Of a DNA stretch of 64,000 nucleotides, positions 37,050-50,677 are shown piece after piece (position 1 is the first letter of the stretch; every line of letters starts with the position of its first letter). The position numbers and the translations under genes are program-made. Below the pieces are notes generated by a model that saw only the letters and a program-made list of their open reading frames with translations, had not been told where the DNA came from and ran no database searches. The DNA comes from Galeopsis tetrahit. Taxonomy: Eukaryota > Streptophyta > Magnoliopsida > Lamiales > Lamiaceae. The stretch spans positions 84,206,472 to 84,270,471 of the forward strand of contig OY776122.1 in the NCBI GenBank assembly GCA_963675135.1. The letters are read 5' to 3'.

Positions 37050-40000
37050 CTACAAGAAATAGTCGGGCGTCCTCCTAGTTACGTCAGGTTCACCTCTCCT
37101 TGGAGCTGGCTCAAACTACAGTGATGTAATCACAAAAATGCACTTCATAAACAAGCCACCATAGTCATTAAATATATATTACATAGGGAGGGGGAGTTAT
37201 TACCAAGTGACCACACCCCTTATGGACAACTGTTGACATGGCATGCATGTCTCACTGTCTCGTTAGCAGGTACCCAAAGGGGTGTGTAGGATAACAACCT
37301 CTCTCTCTCTCTCTATATATATATCTATATACATACACATATATGCAAGGCAGAGTGGCACACAGATTGTGTGAGGGGAGAGGCAAACCTGGATAAAAGT
37401 ATGTTCCCTGCAATCATCAACTTCCAAAATAGATGCCATATTTCCACAGCGATAACAATAATTTGGTGCACTAAAAATAGTGACAACCTTTTGTTCCTGT
37501 GGTAAAGATAAAAAATCAATCCATTTCCACTCACGTTAAAATAAAAATAAAAGGTCTTAAACTTATGAATTTCAGTAATTACATGGGCCCAATTATATCC
37601 TTCCATGACCAGCTGATGAGCCCTAGCAATTAGTTTCAAATTGTTGGTGTGGTTGAATTGCTCTGATATGTCCTGGAAAAGAAGCAAATACAGAATGCAG
37701 AATCAGCAAGATGAAGAAGGGAACCAACATAATGTTAGTCGCGCAGATAAGTACCTGGCCAAAAGTGTATCCAGCACCACGGGGGGATATACCCCAACCA
37801 CAACGATCATCAGGATCAGACCATAACAGATCACACATCGGACCTTCATGCGGAACTTCTTGAACACGATCAAAGTTTCTTATGTTATCAAGGGTTTCAA
37901 CAGACGGGGACAATCCACCATGTAAACAAAATATTTCTGATTCAACCTACACAAAGATAATTGTTTTATTTGCATGCTCAATAAAGGAAAAACGCATTAA
38001 AGTATCTGTTTACTATTGTAATGTCTATCTTTATTAACTCTATTAGGTAGGTACAACAAAATTGCACTATCATACTTGTCACTCTGGCCTGCATGCATAA
38101 CACTAATAGCATCTCAGACATTTGACCATGTAAACTTGTATTTTATATTACCAAGTGTGATAGATTATTCTCCCCCTCTCCATTTTTTAAAATTGGTTTC
38201 CGGATTTATAATAGTCGTTAAAATATTTTTTTTAAAGAAAAGGCAGCCACAAACACTGCTAATTTCAATCTTATATTCAGCTTCCCTTAAATTGTCGGGT
38301 TGGGCCATTTCAATTATCAGAATTTAATAATTCAGACGTTGTTTATGATATCTGACAGGAACCAGTACAGACATAATCTGCATCTAACATTCGACCAGGA
38401 CTAAAGTAAAACAAGGAAAACAAACTTTTTGTAGACAACAATGGCAGTAAAACAAGGAAGAAACTTCTACTAACCAATGCTGTCAGGGGGAAATAGTCGA
38501 ACAGATCGGTGAATGTCTTCCAAACATTAGCATTTCCATACCTATAATCGAAGTGAGAGTATTAAGGTATTAGTACTAATGTAGGGTGAAAAAACTACTT
38601 GCACACATCAATCCAAACATGCAACACAGGTAAAAACTCACACCAATATTAACTAATAAATATAAACAACTGTCTCTGCAACTAATTTTAACTACTTGCT
38701 CCAACATGCACCCTTCCGTCTCAAAAAAACATGCACCCTTCAAATAAAGTTTATTGCCAGAATTATCATTATACCCAATATCGTAATTTTGAAACTCATA
38801 AATCTTATTACTCAAGAAATTCCATTTTACAACAAATAGAAGAGGATAACATTATTAACCAACAAAAGTATTGATCTTTTGAAAACATTAAAAGTAAATG
38901 ATGAAATATTAAAATATAATAACAATAAGAAAAAAATATGAACCACATGGAAACATAAAAACTCACTTCCGCAGACATTCATCATAAAAACCATACACTT
39001 GAGTAATCTGCAAGAAAAAAAAATATATCAGTCCTAGCAGAAGCAGCAACTAAAAACAGATTACCAATTGAAAGAACAGAACAATTTTCAAGAATCGAGA
39101 CCAAGTAGCAGATGGGCAGTACTTTTCCTTTAGTGATATATTAAAGATCTTTCATTTCCTTAGATGACAAACGAACAAACTGATAAGGGATGCATGTCTA
39201 TCAACATATTAAATCAAAGGGGAAAAGAAATATTTATATCATATAGGGTCCTAAATAGGTATCAATAAAATAAATTAATACCTGTCTACTTTCATGATTT
39301 CCTCTGAGAATAGTGATGCGCTGTGGATACCGCACTTTCAGAGCCACTAAAAGCTGCAGAAGATAAGACTATAAGAATCTCCAATAACTTGTATTTCAAC
39401 AAAATGTTGGAAGGTGCACACACAAATGACCCATTTGTGGTGATATAGCTCAATTACAACCCCTCTTGCCCGAACCACAAAAAAAAGGACAGAAAAAAAA
39501 AGTGGAGAAGAGTGTATAATAAAAGCAGGATGCAAACTCCTTAAGAGATGCACCAGTACCATAATCTGAATTTCACAAGCAACATTGCGATAATGGCAAA
39601 AGAACTGTCATTTAGCTTGTTCTTACAGTTACAGTTTCCACGGAATAATACCCACGATCAACATAATCTCCCATAAATAGATAGTTTGTGTCTGGACACT
39701 GTTAATAAGGAAAAAGAACTCTGTTAGTAACCTCGTGAAGCATCAAATATGAATTTTAAACAGGAAATTAAAAGGCATTAATTACAGAGGAGCAAAGAGT
39801 CACAGCCCAAGTAAAGCGTACAAAAACAAACAAGAATAAAGACTACTAACTATAAACAGAGTCTGAAGGTTAGCCTACACTCCAGCAATAAAAAATCATT
39901 GTTCACAAACTTTAAGTATTTTTTTTAAAATTATTTCTAAGGCAGATTCCTGCATTTTAAAAGTAGGCATAGCACAGATATAACAACTAAGGATCTATCA

Positions 40001-42144
40001 TCGACATAAAATGTATCCACATCAAATATTTCAATTATTTTCTGTTATCATATGACAAGACAATCCATACTCAAGCATTTGTTTGACTGAAGGATTCAGT
40101 TATATGAAACAAATAAAAGAAAAGGAATGTCTCATGGGGCAACAATATTACCTTCCCTCCAATGCGGAATAGTTCAGCAAGATCATGAAATTGACCATGA
40201 ATATCACCACAAATTGTCACAGGGCTTTTTACTGGCTGCAGCAACAAAGAAAACAATATAGCATCATCAACACGTAAATTCTTTCTTATAATACGTCAAA
40301 AGAAAATATCAAATGAAACTTAGAATAACTCTTGGACCCAAATGCATGATTCAGTCATCTTATAGATGGGACAGGTATAGATCATACCATCATCATAAGT
40401 ATCTAACTGAAACAATTTAGGCACGGGGATCTTATACAAATGATAGTATAAGTAAATGGTAAAAATGCATGCTAACAATTTAAGGCTATGACGCTAAAAC
40501 AAGAACAAGAAAAATAAATTTTGTTGGCAGCTAGTCAGCTAATATATTAACAATTGTTTCCTTTTTCCAAGAGTCCCTAGAGGTTGTATGAAACCAACTT
40601 CATAATCATGTTGAATATTTCCAGAATCTGGTAGTGGTAGCTTTCCAATCCATCAGAGGTTTTATCAAATTAGATCGTAGCCTTCCAAAATACCCCCACA
40701 GGGCCCACACAATTACTTCTCGTTAATTCATCAAGGTAGCCACTGAGGAAGGTAACACACACCGATGGCATCAGAACCATTTCCGGCGACAAATACGTTA
40801 TCATTATTTAAGCAACTTAAATTAGGACATAGTTGCAACAAAACTCGATGATTAAAAATGAGGCTCTAGTCTGGTAAGCTTGACAAAACACACACACAAA
40901 ATTCAGATACTGTTTTTCTATATATACTTATAAAAAAAAGTAGGAAAGATGTAATACACATACCTGAACGTTGCTTTCATCCATTAGTATCTCTTTAGCC
41001 TTCTCACACAGAGCCCTAACCTACAACCATAAAATGATCCACTCTCAATCTACATGTCTATTTTATCACCCAGATAATAAGCATAATGAAGATGCCAAAA
41101 CAAAACACACAACACATATAAAGTAGAGATCAGAAAACATGGTCAATCCATCCATCAGTATCACAGCTAAGGTTGTACCATGACATGATAATTCCAAATC
41201 AAGTTACAATTGAGTTGACAAAGCTGCCAACAAAAATCTGAGAATCGATGAAAGGCTCAGTGAAGTAGCCACACATCTATACCCAATGAAGTAACTGAGT
41301 TTTACATAAAAAAAAAAAACTTTGGTTGGTATTTTGTCAGATCAAAAAGGAATATTCAAAAGTTTTCCAAGAAATTTATTCTGGTTTACGTAAGGTGGTT
41401 CATGCCCAGTAAATCAATTAAGGACAACAACATCAGGATTGGGTTCTTTCTCTTAATAGACGACAAGAGGGCAGTAGGGTGACTCATCTGCTATCATGTT
41501 TTGAAGCAGTTGGTAGGTTATGAGAAGAGGTATAGCAGTTGAACACAAATTAATTGGGATGTATTAATGTGTAATATCAAGGAGAAGACCATTTCTTCGA
41601 ACATAGTATCTCCTATTACCCATTCCACCTCCCTTGGATTCTTGATTCTCTCATCAACTAATTCACCAGAGTTTACTTCCAACAATAGTAACAACCTCAG
41701 CTTTTTGTTCACCAGAACAGCATAACCATTTTTTTAATTGTCAAAACAATTATCTACTTCCAGCCGCCAAGTATACTCAAAATCATTCTACATCTCTACC
41801 TCAAGACCCTAAATTCAAAAAAATTGAATTAATTATTAAGAAAGCTGGAATTTATTAGTATTTGTAATGTGCATCAGTCCTCATCCCATTGATTCCCATA
41901 ACTTCTACAATAGCCAAGAAAATTCTAGGGGTAGGTTATCTAAAACTAAACAAGTTATAACCATGAAACAAATCACCTCTACCAGATCTGTTGAAACTTG
42001 ACCCTAAAAATCCTAAAGGCAAATCAGAAAAATCCCAAAAAAGAATGAAACCTCGGGCTCAGATAAAGGCTTGCACTGCATGAGCTGGGAAATCTGCTCG
42101 TCGAGATTCCCATTGGTGCTATCGGCCACCAGATCCGCGCTCAT
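37050..42144 (-). CDS. PP2A: Serine/threonine protein phosphatase PP2A catalytic subunit
   Basis: Eleven exons join in frame on the minus strand: 42144-42052, 41020-40964, 40235-40152, 39698-39627, 39353-39282, 39007-38967, 38541-38475, 37946-37755, 37672-37583, 37496-37389 and 37115-37050. They give 313 residues, the size of plant PP2A-C of the PP2A-1/2/5 group. Metal-binding phosphoesterase motifs are present: GDIHGQ (60-65), GDYVDRG (88-94) and GNHE (120-123). Also seen are CLHGGLSPS, RGAGYTFGQ and IFSAPNYCYRCGN. The C-terminus ends TPDYFL, whose terminal leucine is methylated and controls B-subunit binding. The enzyme works as a trimer with scaffold A and regulatory B subunits in cytosol and nucleus. 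All motifs are intact, so it is presumably functional. One intron carries a dispersed repeat (about 38005-38150) also found at 23775. Confidence 0.96.
37299..37340. repeat. (CT)n/(TA)n microsatellite in a PP2A intron
   Basis: A run of CT dinucleotides turns into TA and ATAC repeats between the last two PP2A exons. Such tracts are usually length-polymorphic. Confidence 0.7.
38005..38150. repeat. Dispersed repeat copy within a PP2A intron
   Basis: Matches the segment at 23775-23945 in the same orientation, sharing TTGTCACTCTGGCCTGCATG, AGCATCTCAGACATTTGACC-type wording and AACTTGTATTTTA. Unclassified. Confidence 0.55.
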
Positions 42145-43915
42145 CTTGGTTTATTCTCAGATCCACCGCTCCCTAGTACGCTGCCGCTTTCCACCGTTTA
42201 AAAAATGGTCCCTCGGGAGGTATAACTTGACCCCAGCCAAGATTCAGGGGTCTATGAACGTTGGCGGAAAGAGATTCAAGATTGTATGCGTAGTGAGAGA
42301 AAGGGGAAGAAGAGGAGAGAGAACTCGCAGTAAGCGAGCGGAGGGAGGGGAGATGGTGGAACCGAGGGAGAGAACAAGAGTGAAATCTAAATTTGGAGGA
42401 AGGATCCTTTTGAATTTTGATTTACTAATCTTTCATTAGACGGTTTTAATTTTAATTTTGATTTTGATTTTGATTAGGTGTTCGTTTCTGTCCTCAAACT
42501 TTGATTTTAACTTTCTATTTCTCCCTTAAAAATATCTTATGTTACTAGTATTTTTGTCAAATTTTCAAAACATGGCTTTCGGGAAAAGAGAGAGAAAAAA
42601 ATCCATTAATTTTATTTGTTGTAATTTAAATGAGTACCCAATTAACTCAAAAAATATTCCTGTAAAAAATATATATATATATTAGCCTAAAAATATAAAA
42701 TAAGCTGCTTACTTTTCGTCTCGATAATATTTGCACACTTTTATTTTGAGTTGATTCCAAAAGTATTTGTACACTTTTAATATCAACAGTACAAAATTAA
42801 TACTATCACAATATAATTTTATTTCTAAAATTGTCATTCAATTTGAACTTACATTTTACCTCATAAGTCATTAAATTTTCTTGACATTTTTATTAAATTA
42901 CTTTTACACCTCATCAAATTATTAAAAATAGTCTTTCTAAGTAAAAAATAACGTGTAATCAAATTTGAGTTGATCATCAACTGCTTCTTATAATCGAAAA
43001 TTCGTTTTTTGTCAAATTTACTTCTTAAAAAATATATACATAAATTACTTTTAAAAGTTTGAAACACTATATATACTCCCACCACATTTCCTAAATTTAA
43101 TAGTTTATCGTTAAATTTTCATCAATTTTAATATTTTCATTGACAATCTTTGTTTACTTGTCCTCTCGATTATTCTTTATTTCCCACTCAAAATTCAAAA
43201 ACTAGATGAAGGTTGTGTGTAATTATTCGATTCTAAGTACTAATTCAAAACATCATAGCTAATTAATTAATTGGTGGCTCATTCAGAGGTGCTCATACCA
43301 ATATTAAACATAAAATTATATATCAAAAATAAATTAAAAAACTTATTATGAGAAAATTATAGTAGAACAGATGAGTAGTTAATACAGAGAGATGATATTT
43401 TATTATAGAAATATAATTATAATAGAAAACATTCCTTGATAATATTGATTTATTGCAATCGGGGAGAATTTTGCTTAAAACCAGATGTGATGCTATTGGT
43501 GGGGAGACATGAATCTTGAAACCCTAAACCCTGGTCCCCACAAAAACATGGTTGAAGATACCCTCCCCCAATTTGTGATCACAAATGTTCAAATTCCCTT
43601 TCCAATTCTGATTCACACATATACATCATACATGAAAATACAAATACATAAAACTGTTTAAACTATGCTTTATACATCTGGAGAACGATCGAATTGCCAA
43701 CTCATGGATTGGCCAAACGAATCGATCCGTTCTAATTTTATGACCTTGAATGGATCCAGATCCTCTCATTTAAGAGTGGTGAATGAGTCATTTCTTATAT
43801 CAACAAACACAACCACTTTATCTAATGCTAATGAATAGCTAAAACTGAAGGGAATTCACTAAATTCTGGTTTCATTCATTAAATATGGCCTTTTGCATTC
43901 AAGCCTTTCTTTTAC
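42145..43915. other. PP2A upstream region and 3' flank of the transporter gene
   Basis: 42145 to about 42440 is purine-rich (GAGAGAGAA-type on the plus strand), the expected pyrimidine-rich 5' leader of PP2A on the minus strand. A 122-residue open frame there (42071-42439) looks like a shadow of exon 1 and leader sequence. The rest is AT-rich with no gene or delimitable element. Confidence 0.45.
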
Positions 43916-46900
43916 CTATGCGAGTAGTGGATCCCTCAAAGCACGTAATCTGGGCTCAGGAATCTTCATGCTGAGTGTCACTAGTACCCCAGCTAGTGCA
44001 CAAACAGCTGGAACAAGCCCCAGCCCATATCTGGAAACCGAGAAAGAGAAATTTGGATTATGAGAGTTCCGCACCGCTGGTGTAGAGCCTGCACACAAAA
44101 GTCAGGAATTTTTTTAAGCCCACCTGAGACGAAAACCTTCAATGTAATGTATTTTTCTAAGTGAGAGAGAGAGGCAGTTCAGATGAGAAGAAACTTACTT
44201 TGATATGATTCAAGAACACTCAAAGCTAGTCCACATAATATTTTGTCCAGAAAGCTCAATGAGCCATAAACAAAGGCACAACCGTTGAGATCTCGACCAA
44301 CTAGAAAACTCTGCATGCTAACTGCTGATACCTGCCATTTTGTAGAGGACGTTGTTCAGAAATGTGGAAATACAGAAATTATAATAAACGAAGGCTCATT
44401 TTCTCATCACAAATCAATATTATATGCAGAACTACGACCAATTCATAACTATTGATCAAATAATTGACCAAATACATACTCCGTATTTAGTTTGTCTCTA
44501 AATATTGAAAGAATTGGAAAGTAACCAAAAGATAAATCGAATGAAATTAGCATAACAAAAGTATGTTAATCTCAACAGAGAGAAAGTAAATCACGTGATG
44601 ATAGCTACCATTAGTCTGCTACTAACTTTGACTTATGTTATAAAAGGTAAACTTTATCCTTACCATTATCAAGGCATTTGCAACTCCAATCACAATCGAT
44701 AAAACATACATGAAAGCCTTCATGCTGCTTGGAAGAAAGAGGATCCCAGTACCCGAAATTATCCAAAGAAGGCCTCCAGCAGAGTAGAAAATCTTCAAGC
44801 GTTGACTAGTCCAGGTGATCTCCTAAAATATTAGAGTCTTAAGGTTAATTTCCAGAAGAAATAAGAAAAGGTGATAAAAACTTCATGTGTATTTTTGCTT
44901 CAAGGGAACCTGTAGGAGGATGGATATGATGAAGCTGCAAATATAGATGACAGCAGGAACCTAGGCACATATAACAACAAACATAATTTTAATCAACGAA
45001 AATATTCCATATTTTTCAAATTCATACACTGATTAGTAGTGGTAAGAAAGTACTGAAAAGTGGTACCAGAGCTTTAGAAGATTGTGTCATTTGCAGATCA
45101 TTGATGACATAGAATGCAAGAAATGACTGATCCACCACAGCGAAGAAGATAAACAAAAAAATTAGTTATTGCAATGGTTTAACCAAGAGAGTTGGCCTTT
45201 ACAAAATGAAGCAAAACAGTGTCGAAACAGTTCTAAGTAACTGCATGCTAACCTGTGAAACATTTGTGACAAGTCTAGTTAGCACATATACAAGTGCCAC
45301 TTGATAGTACAACAACTTGCTAAACCAGTATGTCCATGAAATTCTTGCATAACCTTTCTCATGAGCTTCTATTTTCAACCTGCAGGATACAATTTCAAAG
45401 TAAAGAAAGTATTTCTCACTATTCATAATTCAAGGCATGCTTTTCTAGCCACTATTGAGTACATGACACAAGACTTGCAATTTTAAAGCAATTCGAATGT
45501 TTAATAATCGTAAAGGGAAGTCAAACAATTTTCATCAGAGCATTGTAATAGAATATGTTACCAACCTTGGCTCTGCCGTTCCAAGATGAAATACCCCGAC
45601 GAAACAACACCCAATGAAGATTGATGCATATGCAATCCAGCGGTACTGAACAAGTTTTTAAATATAAAAGAAAACCTCCAAAGGAAATTCCAAGAAGACC
45701 AGAAAACAAACTAAAATCTTGTGTACCTGATTCTCAACATCAATAATGGACCCTTTAGTCTTAATGTTGAACACCAAAAAAGCAACAGCATATAGACTAA
45801 GGTTGGCAACCTGCAGTAGATAAGTTAAGGAAATGACAGAAAATGAAGAACATGTGGAAAGAGTAGAAAAGAACTATAACCATTGTAAAGGCATTGCGAC
45901 AGCTAGCCATAACTACTCTGCTTGTCGAATTCAGAGTGATGCAGTTCACCATTGACCTATAACACGTGTAAGCAGCATAATTGTTTAAATTTTCTTATTA
46001 AGAAGCGGTTTCGCATGCTAAAGAATCGGAAGCATGTGCTCAAATTTTAATAATTTCTACAAAGAGCGTTTGAAGCATATTATTCCTTAAACTAATAAAT
46101 GGGCTATGGATTTCCATATTAGTAAATGAAACACATCAGATTCATATTTTATCACAGAAAGAGAAGCCACAACACATATTCATTAATATGAAGAAAGAGT
46201 TTATTACATGTGTGACACTTGAGTAGCAGCCCAGCCAATGTTGAAAATTGCAGCAAAGAGGCTATAACTGATTGTTCTTATAGTTGATGAATAGGACCCA
46301 ATAATTTTGCAGGGCAAGCAACCACCAAAAACGGAAGAAAATGAAACTGTAACCACAACAGATCCCGCGGCATGCCATAACTTGAAGCTTCCATACCTGT
46401 CTATCTGTCATAAAAAAATCAATATATCACTTTTTTTCTGGACACAATAATTATTAACAAATGTAAGTAACAATTCTGAGAGAATACAACATTCTTTACT
46501 ACAGAAGAATATAGACGCAACACTGTTTACTCTGTAAGGTTACTAAACTCCGTGCAATGGCTATCACTACATGGTTTCAAAGCATAAAGAAAAGAATCTT
46601 GCTTCTTGAAGTAAATTAACTATCAGAACATTTGTTTATACGTACCAGTTCACCTGCAAATATGGTTGTGAATCCATCAGCAATTTGACCAGACAGCATG
46701 ACAAGAGCAGCATCGCTTGAAAAGAAAGCCAACACATGAAAATTAAAAGGAGAAAGTACCAGTAACATGTAATTTAAGAAACCACAAGTAACTATAAGTA
46801 TTAAACTCTTTGTGGTTCTAAGAAACCACAAGCACCACAATTAAAGAAGCCTTTGTTACTAGTGGAGAGTATCATTATACTGCAATTTCGAGATCAACCG

Positions 46901-47206
46901 TAGCAGACGTTACTCAATAAATTTGTAGATGACTCCTTTGTGGTATATGCCAATGCAGGCAATATGAAATAGAAAGAACATATATATTTCTGGTTTAAAA
47001 TATAAATTGAATACATAAGTAAGCAAGAAGCTTATAAGTGCAAACCTTGGGGGAAGTCCAATATCAGTCAAAAATACTAAGAGATATGTAAACCAACAGG
47101 CAGATGTAACGTCATTCAGCATATGTCCCACCCCATAATAAAACACGGAGCATCTTCCGACAGGCTCAGTGCACGATTCATCATCATCCCTCGTGCCCCC
47201 AGTCAT
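43916..47206 (-). CDS. MFS transporter, MFSD12-like
   Basis: Twelve exons join in frame on the minus strand: 47206-47046, 46715-46646, 46404-46208, 45956-45881, 45810-45727, 45645-45566, 45379-45253, 45126-45067, 44960-44910, 44822-44664, 44331-44199 and 44088-43916. The product is 456 residues, near the normal size. The start MTGGTRDDDESCTEPVGRCS leads into FYYGVGHMLNDVTSACWFTY, the hallmark N-terminus of plant MFSD12-like proteins. GELIDRYGSFKLWHAAG spans a junction and supplies the MFS cytoplasmic-loop motif. About twelve hydrophobic segments are spread over the exons. The animal homolog MFSD12 is a lysosomal/melanosomal cysteine importer; the plant substrate is not established. A 5'-UTR intron is likely (acceptor ahead of 47222, possible donor near 48390), which I infer from splice-like sequences only. 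Confidence 0.9.
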
Positions 47207-47730
47207 ACTGTGTTTGAAGTGGTGATATCCTGCAAGTTAATCCCCATTTCTTCCTCATGAAAACAAGAACTCCTTGCTGTCAAAAAGTATTAAAACACCT
47301 AGATGATGTTTACTTTGGGAAAACCGTTTTTTGAAATTCTAATTAATAGTAATATGCGTATTTCTTTTGAGTTTTTTAATAAGAGATGATTCAACTTTAT
47401 GTCAAATCAATGTGTAAGATTGAATGAAATTGTATTATTATATTCCTTTTTTTGCTCTTGCTTTCTCAGAACGGGAATCGTCCAGCAATGTATATTCTAT
47501 TTTAGTGGATAGTAATAGATAGAAATTAGAATCCACATTGAAAGAGTACAAGAAACAAGGGGACCATGGATCCCTCTTGTGCTCTATCTATGGTCCCACC
47601 AATGGAGTAATGAAAATGAAGCCCATATCCTCCATCTCCATCCCTTTTCCATTTCACTCCTGCTAGTGGGACTTAGTGAACTCAATGGAAATTGGAACTA
47701 TTCTGACATAAGCAGCTCACTTAACAGCTC
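47207..47730. other. Upstream of the transporter, possible 5'-UTR intron
   Basis: A splice-acceptor-like TTAACTTGCAG on the minus strand sits just upstream of the start codon. No other feature is supported here. Confidence 0.35.
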
Positions 47731-47905
47731 ACCGACGAGTTGGCCCAGTGGTGTAGGCTTGGGACTTAGTTGTGTGGCGTAGGATTGGGACTTAGTTGTG
47801 TGTTCCTTTCTAGGTTACAGTTTCGAAACCCCTAAGGTGCAAACTATTTCTAAGGGGCAGTCCAGTGCAAACAATTCCTAAGGGTCAGTCCAGTTTAAAC
47901 GGTTA
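47731..47905 (+). repeat. tRNA-derived SINE-like sequence
   Basis: ACCGACGAGTTGGCCCAGTG at 47731 contains an A-box-like TGGCCCAGTGG. About 75-85 bp later comes a B-box-like GTTTCGAAACCCC (about 47820-47832). The arrangement and the wording (TTGGGACTTAGTTGTGTGG) recall plant Au-type SINEs. Internally GGGACTTAGTTGTGTG is duplicated (about 47760 and 47786), and TAAGGGGCAGTCCAG/TAAGGGTCAGTCCAG is duplicated in the tail. Cloverleaf folding is poor, so it is not a functional tRNA gene. Confidence 0.5.
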
Positions 47906-49371
47906 CTAATAAATAAATAAAAAATTAACAGAGTGTTTTCAATTGAAAATCTTACAGTATTTTCTTAAGCTAAATTGATGTTAGAAATGTTTAATTTCAA
48001 TTATATTTAGAGAGAAACACCTCAATCCAACTTTAAAGCAACATAAAGCATTCCCATCATCAAAATAGACAGTATACGCATAGATTAACAAACTCTAATA
48101 ATGAATATGTTTCATTTCGTTATCTTGGAATTCACAGAGAGTGAATAGGAAATCATCTCTTGATTCGAAAAAGTTGTCAGTTCTTCAAAGCGACGAAGAA
48201 ATACACACGGAATTTGCTAATTAAGCCCTTAATCGAAAATCATGATATTCTCAACATGAAAACTATATTTAACATGGAAACACACACAATATCTTTGCGT
48301 GAAACAAAATCAATACTCAAAAATCACTTTTCAACATGTATAAAACTATATTTGCCTATAATTTTTGAAGCCAAATAGAGCAAATTCATACCTCTTCGAG
48401 TGATTTAAGCTGTGTTCATCAATTTTTTCTGCGCATTATTTGTTTTGTTGAACGGATCAGAGAGTAAAATGTGAAAATTGGGAGATATTATGATGGATAG
48501 CTTGTTTGCTTCACTTTGCAAGTTTTGTCTCCACGCTTCTTCTTGAATGAAATGCATATAAATAGAGCCACGAATGTAAGGAATTAATACGTTGGGAATG
48601 CAAATTGAAACCGCCAGAGGTGAAAAGACTATATAGTCCCTGAGTTGGGATATTTTATGAAATGGAGGTGGAATTGTCACAAATAATGCTCTTTACTCTT
48701 TTTTTTCTTTTTTATTTAAGCCAAATATCATTCAGACCCTTCATGACTGAAGGCTCAAAACAAATAAGAGGATAGGTTTTTTTTTTTTTTTTTTAATTGT
48801 CCAATTTTTTTTTTTTTTTTTTTTTTGAGGTGGGTAAAATGTTTAGGAGATGTTTGTAAATTTTATAAACAACTTAAAAACAATTCTCAAAAGTTATAGT
48901 TGTGAGAGGGCAACTAAAAAAAAAAGGGTGATTCTACCCCACCCACTTGAGTTTGCAAACACCTCATATTTATTGAATTATTATTATTATTTTAAATATT
49001 TAATAAATAATCAAAACAATTGTAAAAAGATATTTTTAAATGAATAAAATTGGATTTTAAATTTCAAAACAAATACACAAAAACTTGTATGAAATATAAG
49101 TAATTAAAGTAAAATGAATTGAAAATCCACATGTAAAGTAGTGAATTTTTAAAAACTATCTCAATTAAGCATACGTGTTGCTCAAACAAATATGCCCTTA
49201 AATGTAGATATTTACTTGAAAAAAAAAATGAAGAATACTAATATTATAAGGTTTCATTTGAAGAATATCTTAACTGATTCATATTTAATGAAAAATTGTG
49301 GAGTATATTTTTTGGTCATTGATTGTATTTTCATATGTTGAATATAAATTTTATTTTAAATTTGGGCTAGT
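47906..49371. other. Intergenic DNA with a degraded MITE fragment
   Basis: Positions 48845-48966 resemble the MITE near 2523 (ATAAACAACTTAAAAACAATTCTCAAAAG and GTGAGAGGGCAACT-type blocks ending GTTTGCAAACACCTC). Long T tracts occur at about 48778-48830. No gene is recognised. A possible noncoding first exon of the transporter gene lies near 48390-48600. Confidence 0.45.
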
Positions 49372-49641
49372 CTTGGGTGAGACCGTCTCACAGAAAGAGA
49401 TCCGTGAGACGGCCTTTATATATAAAAAGTGATAATGTTTGAACAAAAAGTGACAGTGTTTAAGTAAAAAGTGACAGTCACTTTTGTTAAAAATATTATC
49501 ACTTTTCACTTAAACATTATCACTTTTTTTACAAACCAAAATCTGGAAAATAAATATGGGTTATCCTACCCAAAATTTTGAAATATGAGTTAAAAAGGAT
49601 CCGTCTCACAGAAAAAGATCCGTGAGACGGTCTCACACAAG
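49372..49641. mobile_element. MITE with GAGACCGTCTCAC terminal repeats
   Basis: The left end CTTGGGTGAGACCGTCTCAC and the right end, inward, CTTGTGTGAGACCGTCTCAC bound a 270-bp segment. GATCCGTGAGACGG follows the left end, and the opposite arm has its inverse. The interior has repeated AAAAAGTGACAGT blocks that also pair across the centre. The whole unit can fold into a hairpin. Target duplication was not resolved and no coding sequence is present. Confidence 0.7.
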
Positions 49642-50677
49642 TTTTTGCCTTTAAATTTAATTAAACATCTTAACCTAATCTCAATAAAAAGGTGGGACGG
49701 TATTATCGTCGGGAATGAACTAGGACTGCTAATAGGTATTATCGTTGGGAATGAACTAGGACTGTTTATTAGCTACGTTCACCATAGTCCTATTTTAGAT
49801 TTGAGCAGTAGAGTAGTCAATAAGATGAGATGTGCAAAGTGTGCAGTCTGAAACTTTGATTGTGTGCTTTGTCTCTTTGCACACTAAAGATGAGGTGAGA
49901 TGCATGTGCATTGAAATTTGTACACACTGCCATGCTGTAGCCCACTTTCGAGTTTCGAGATCATTGAGCAACCTCATTTGTTACCAGGAAACTTACACTT
50001 TTATTATAATACTATACATTATCATGTAATATAAAATTATATAAAAAGTAATAATTCAAAAGCATAATGCATAGGTACAAAACTTACTAAATATAGACAC
50101 CAACTAGAAAACGGAATAATTTGTGTGTTATTTATGTTTTGGCAGACAAAAAGATACAGAATATTGTTGGCTGAGGTTGAGTTGAAGATGTGAGGCCACG
50201 CCTTGGATGTCGGATAAGCAGTTAAGTATTGCAGCCCACACAATCCAAAGGACTACTCAGACTCAGACAGAGACAAGTAAACCATTCAACAAATAATAAA
50301 CAAAACGAGAAAGATAAGAGATGGGAATGGTGATCACAGACTTGAGGGGTGGCAAGCCATGAAATTTCACAAAATTTCAGTAATATCCAAATACATTTTT
50401 TTTCCCATAAGTTGTATACCAGTTTTTTTTTTTTTTCCTTCTAAGTTTTGTTCCTTGGTCCTTTCACCAGTATGTGAGATTATCTCATACCATATGAGGG
50501 ATGATGACATGTTAAACTAAAATACTAAATGTTACAGAACTAATTTCAAAGAGGAAGATAAATATCAAAATTCTACAAGTTAAAAAAATAAAAAACTATT
50601 TACTCTACAAAATTTTACAGCATCGTTTGTTTATGGGGCCGCAAAAGTGGTTTCTGACAACAACTCCAAAAATAGTC
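49642..50677. other. Intergenic region downstream of the BPG2-type gene
   Basis: Includes a short repeat TATTATCGTCGGGAATGAACTAGGACTG / TATTATCGTTGGGAATGAAC near 49700-49760 (34-35 bp apart). Presumed 3' UTR of the minus-strand GTPase gene adjoins 50677. Nothing else is supported. Confidence 0.4.

Noticed and set aside
37046..37060. CACTACAAGAAAT, the usual terminus of CACTA transposons
   Set aside because: It is the reverse complement of the PP2A stop codon and the conserved YFL C-terminus (with flanking bases). The match is a coincidence of coding sequence, and no transposon partner end is present.
36938..37124. Small frames at the PP2A 3' end
   Set aside because: They cover the last PP2A exon and 3' UTR in antisense and show no independent coding signal.
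42071..42439. 122-residue plus-strand frame
   Set aside because: Overlaps PP2A exon 1 and its purine-rich leader on the opposite strand, with no recognisable protein similarity.
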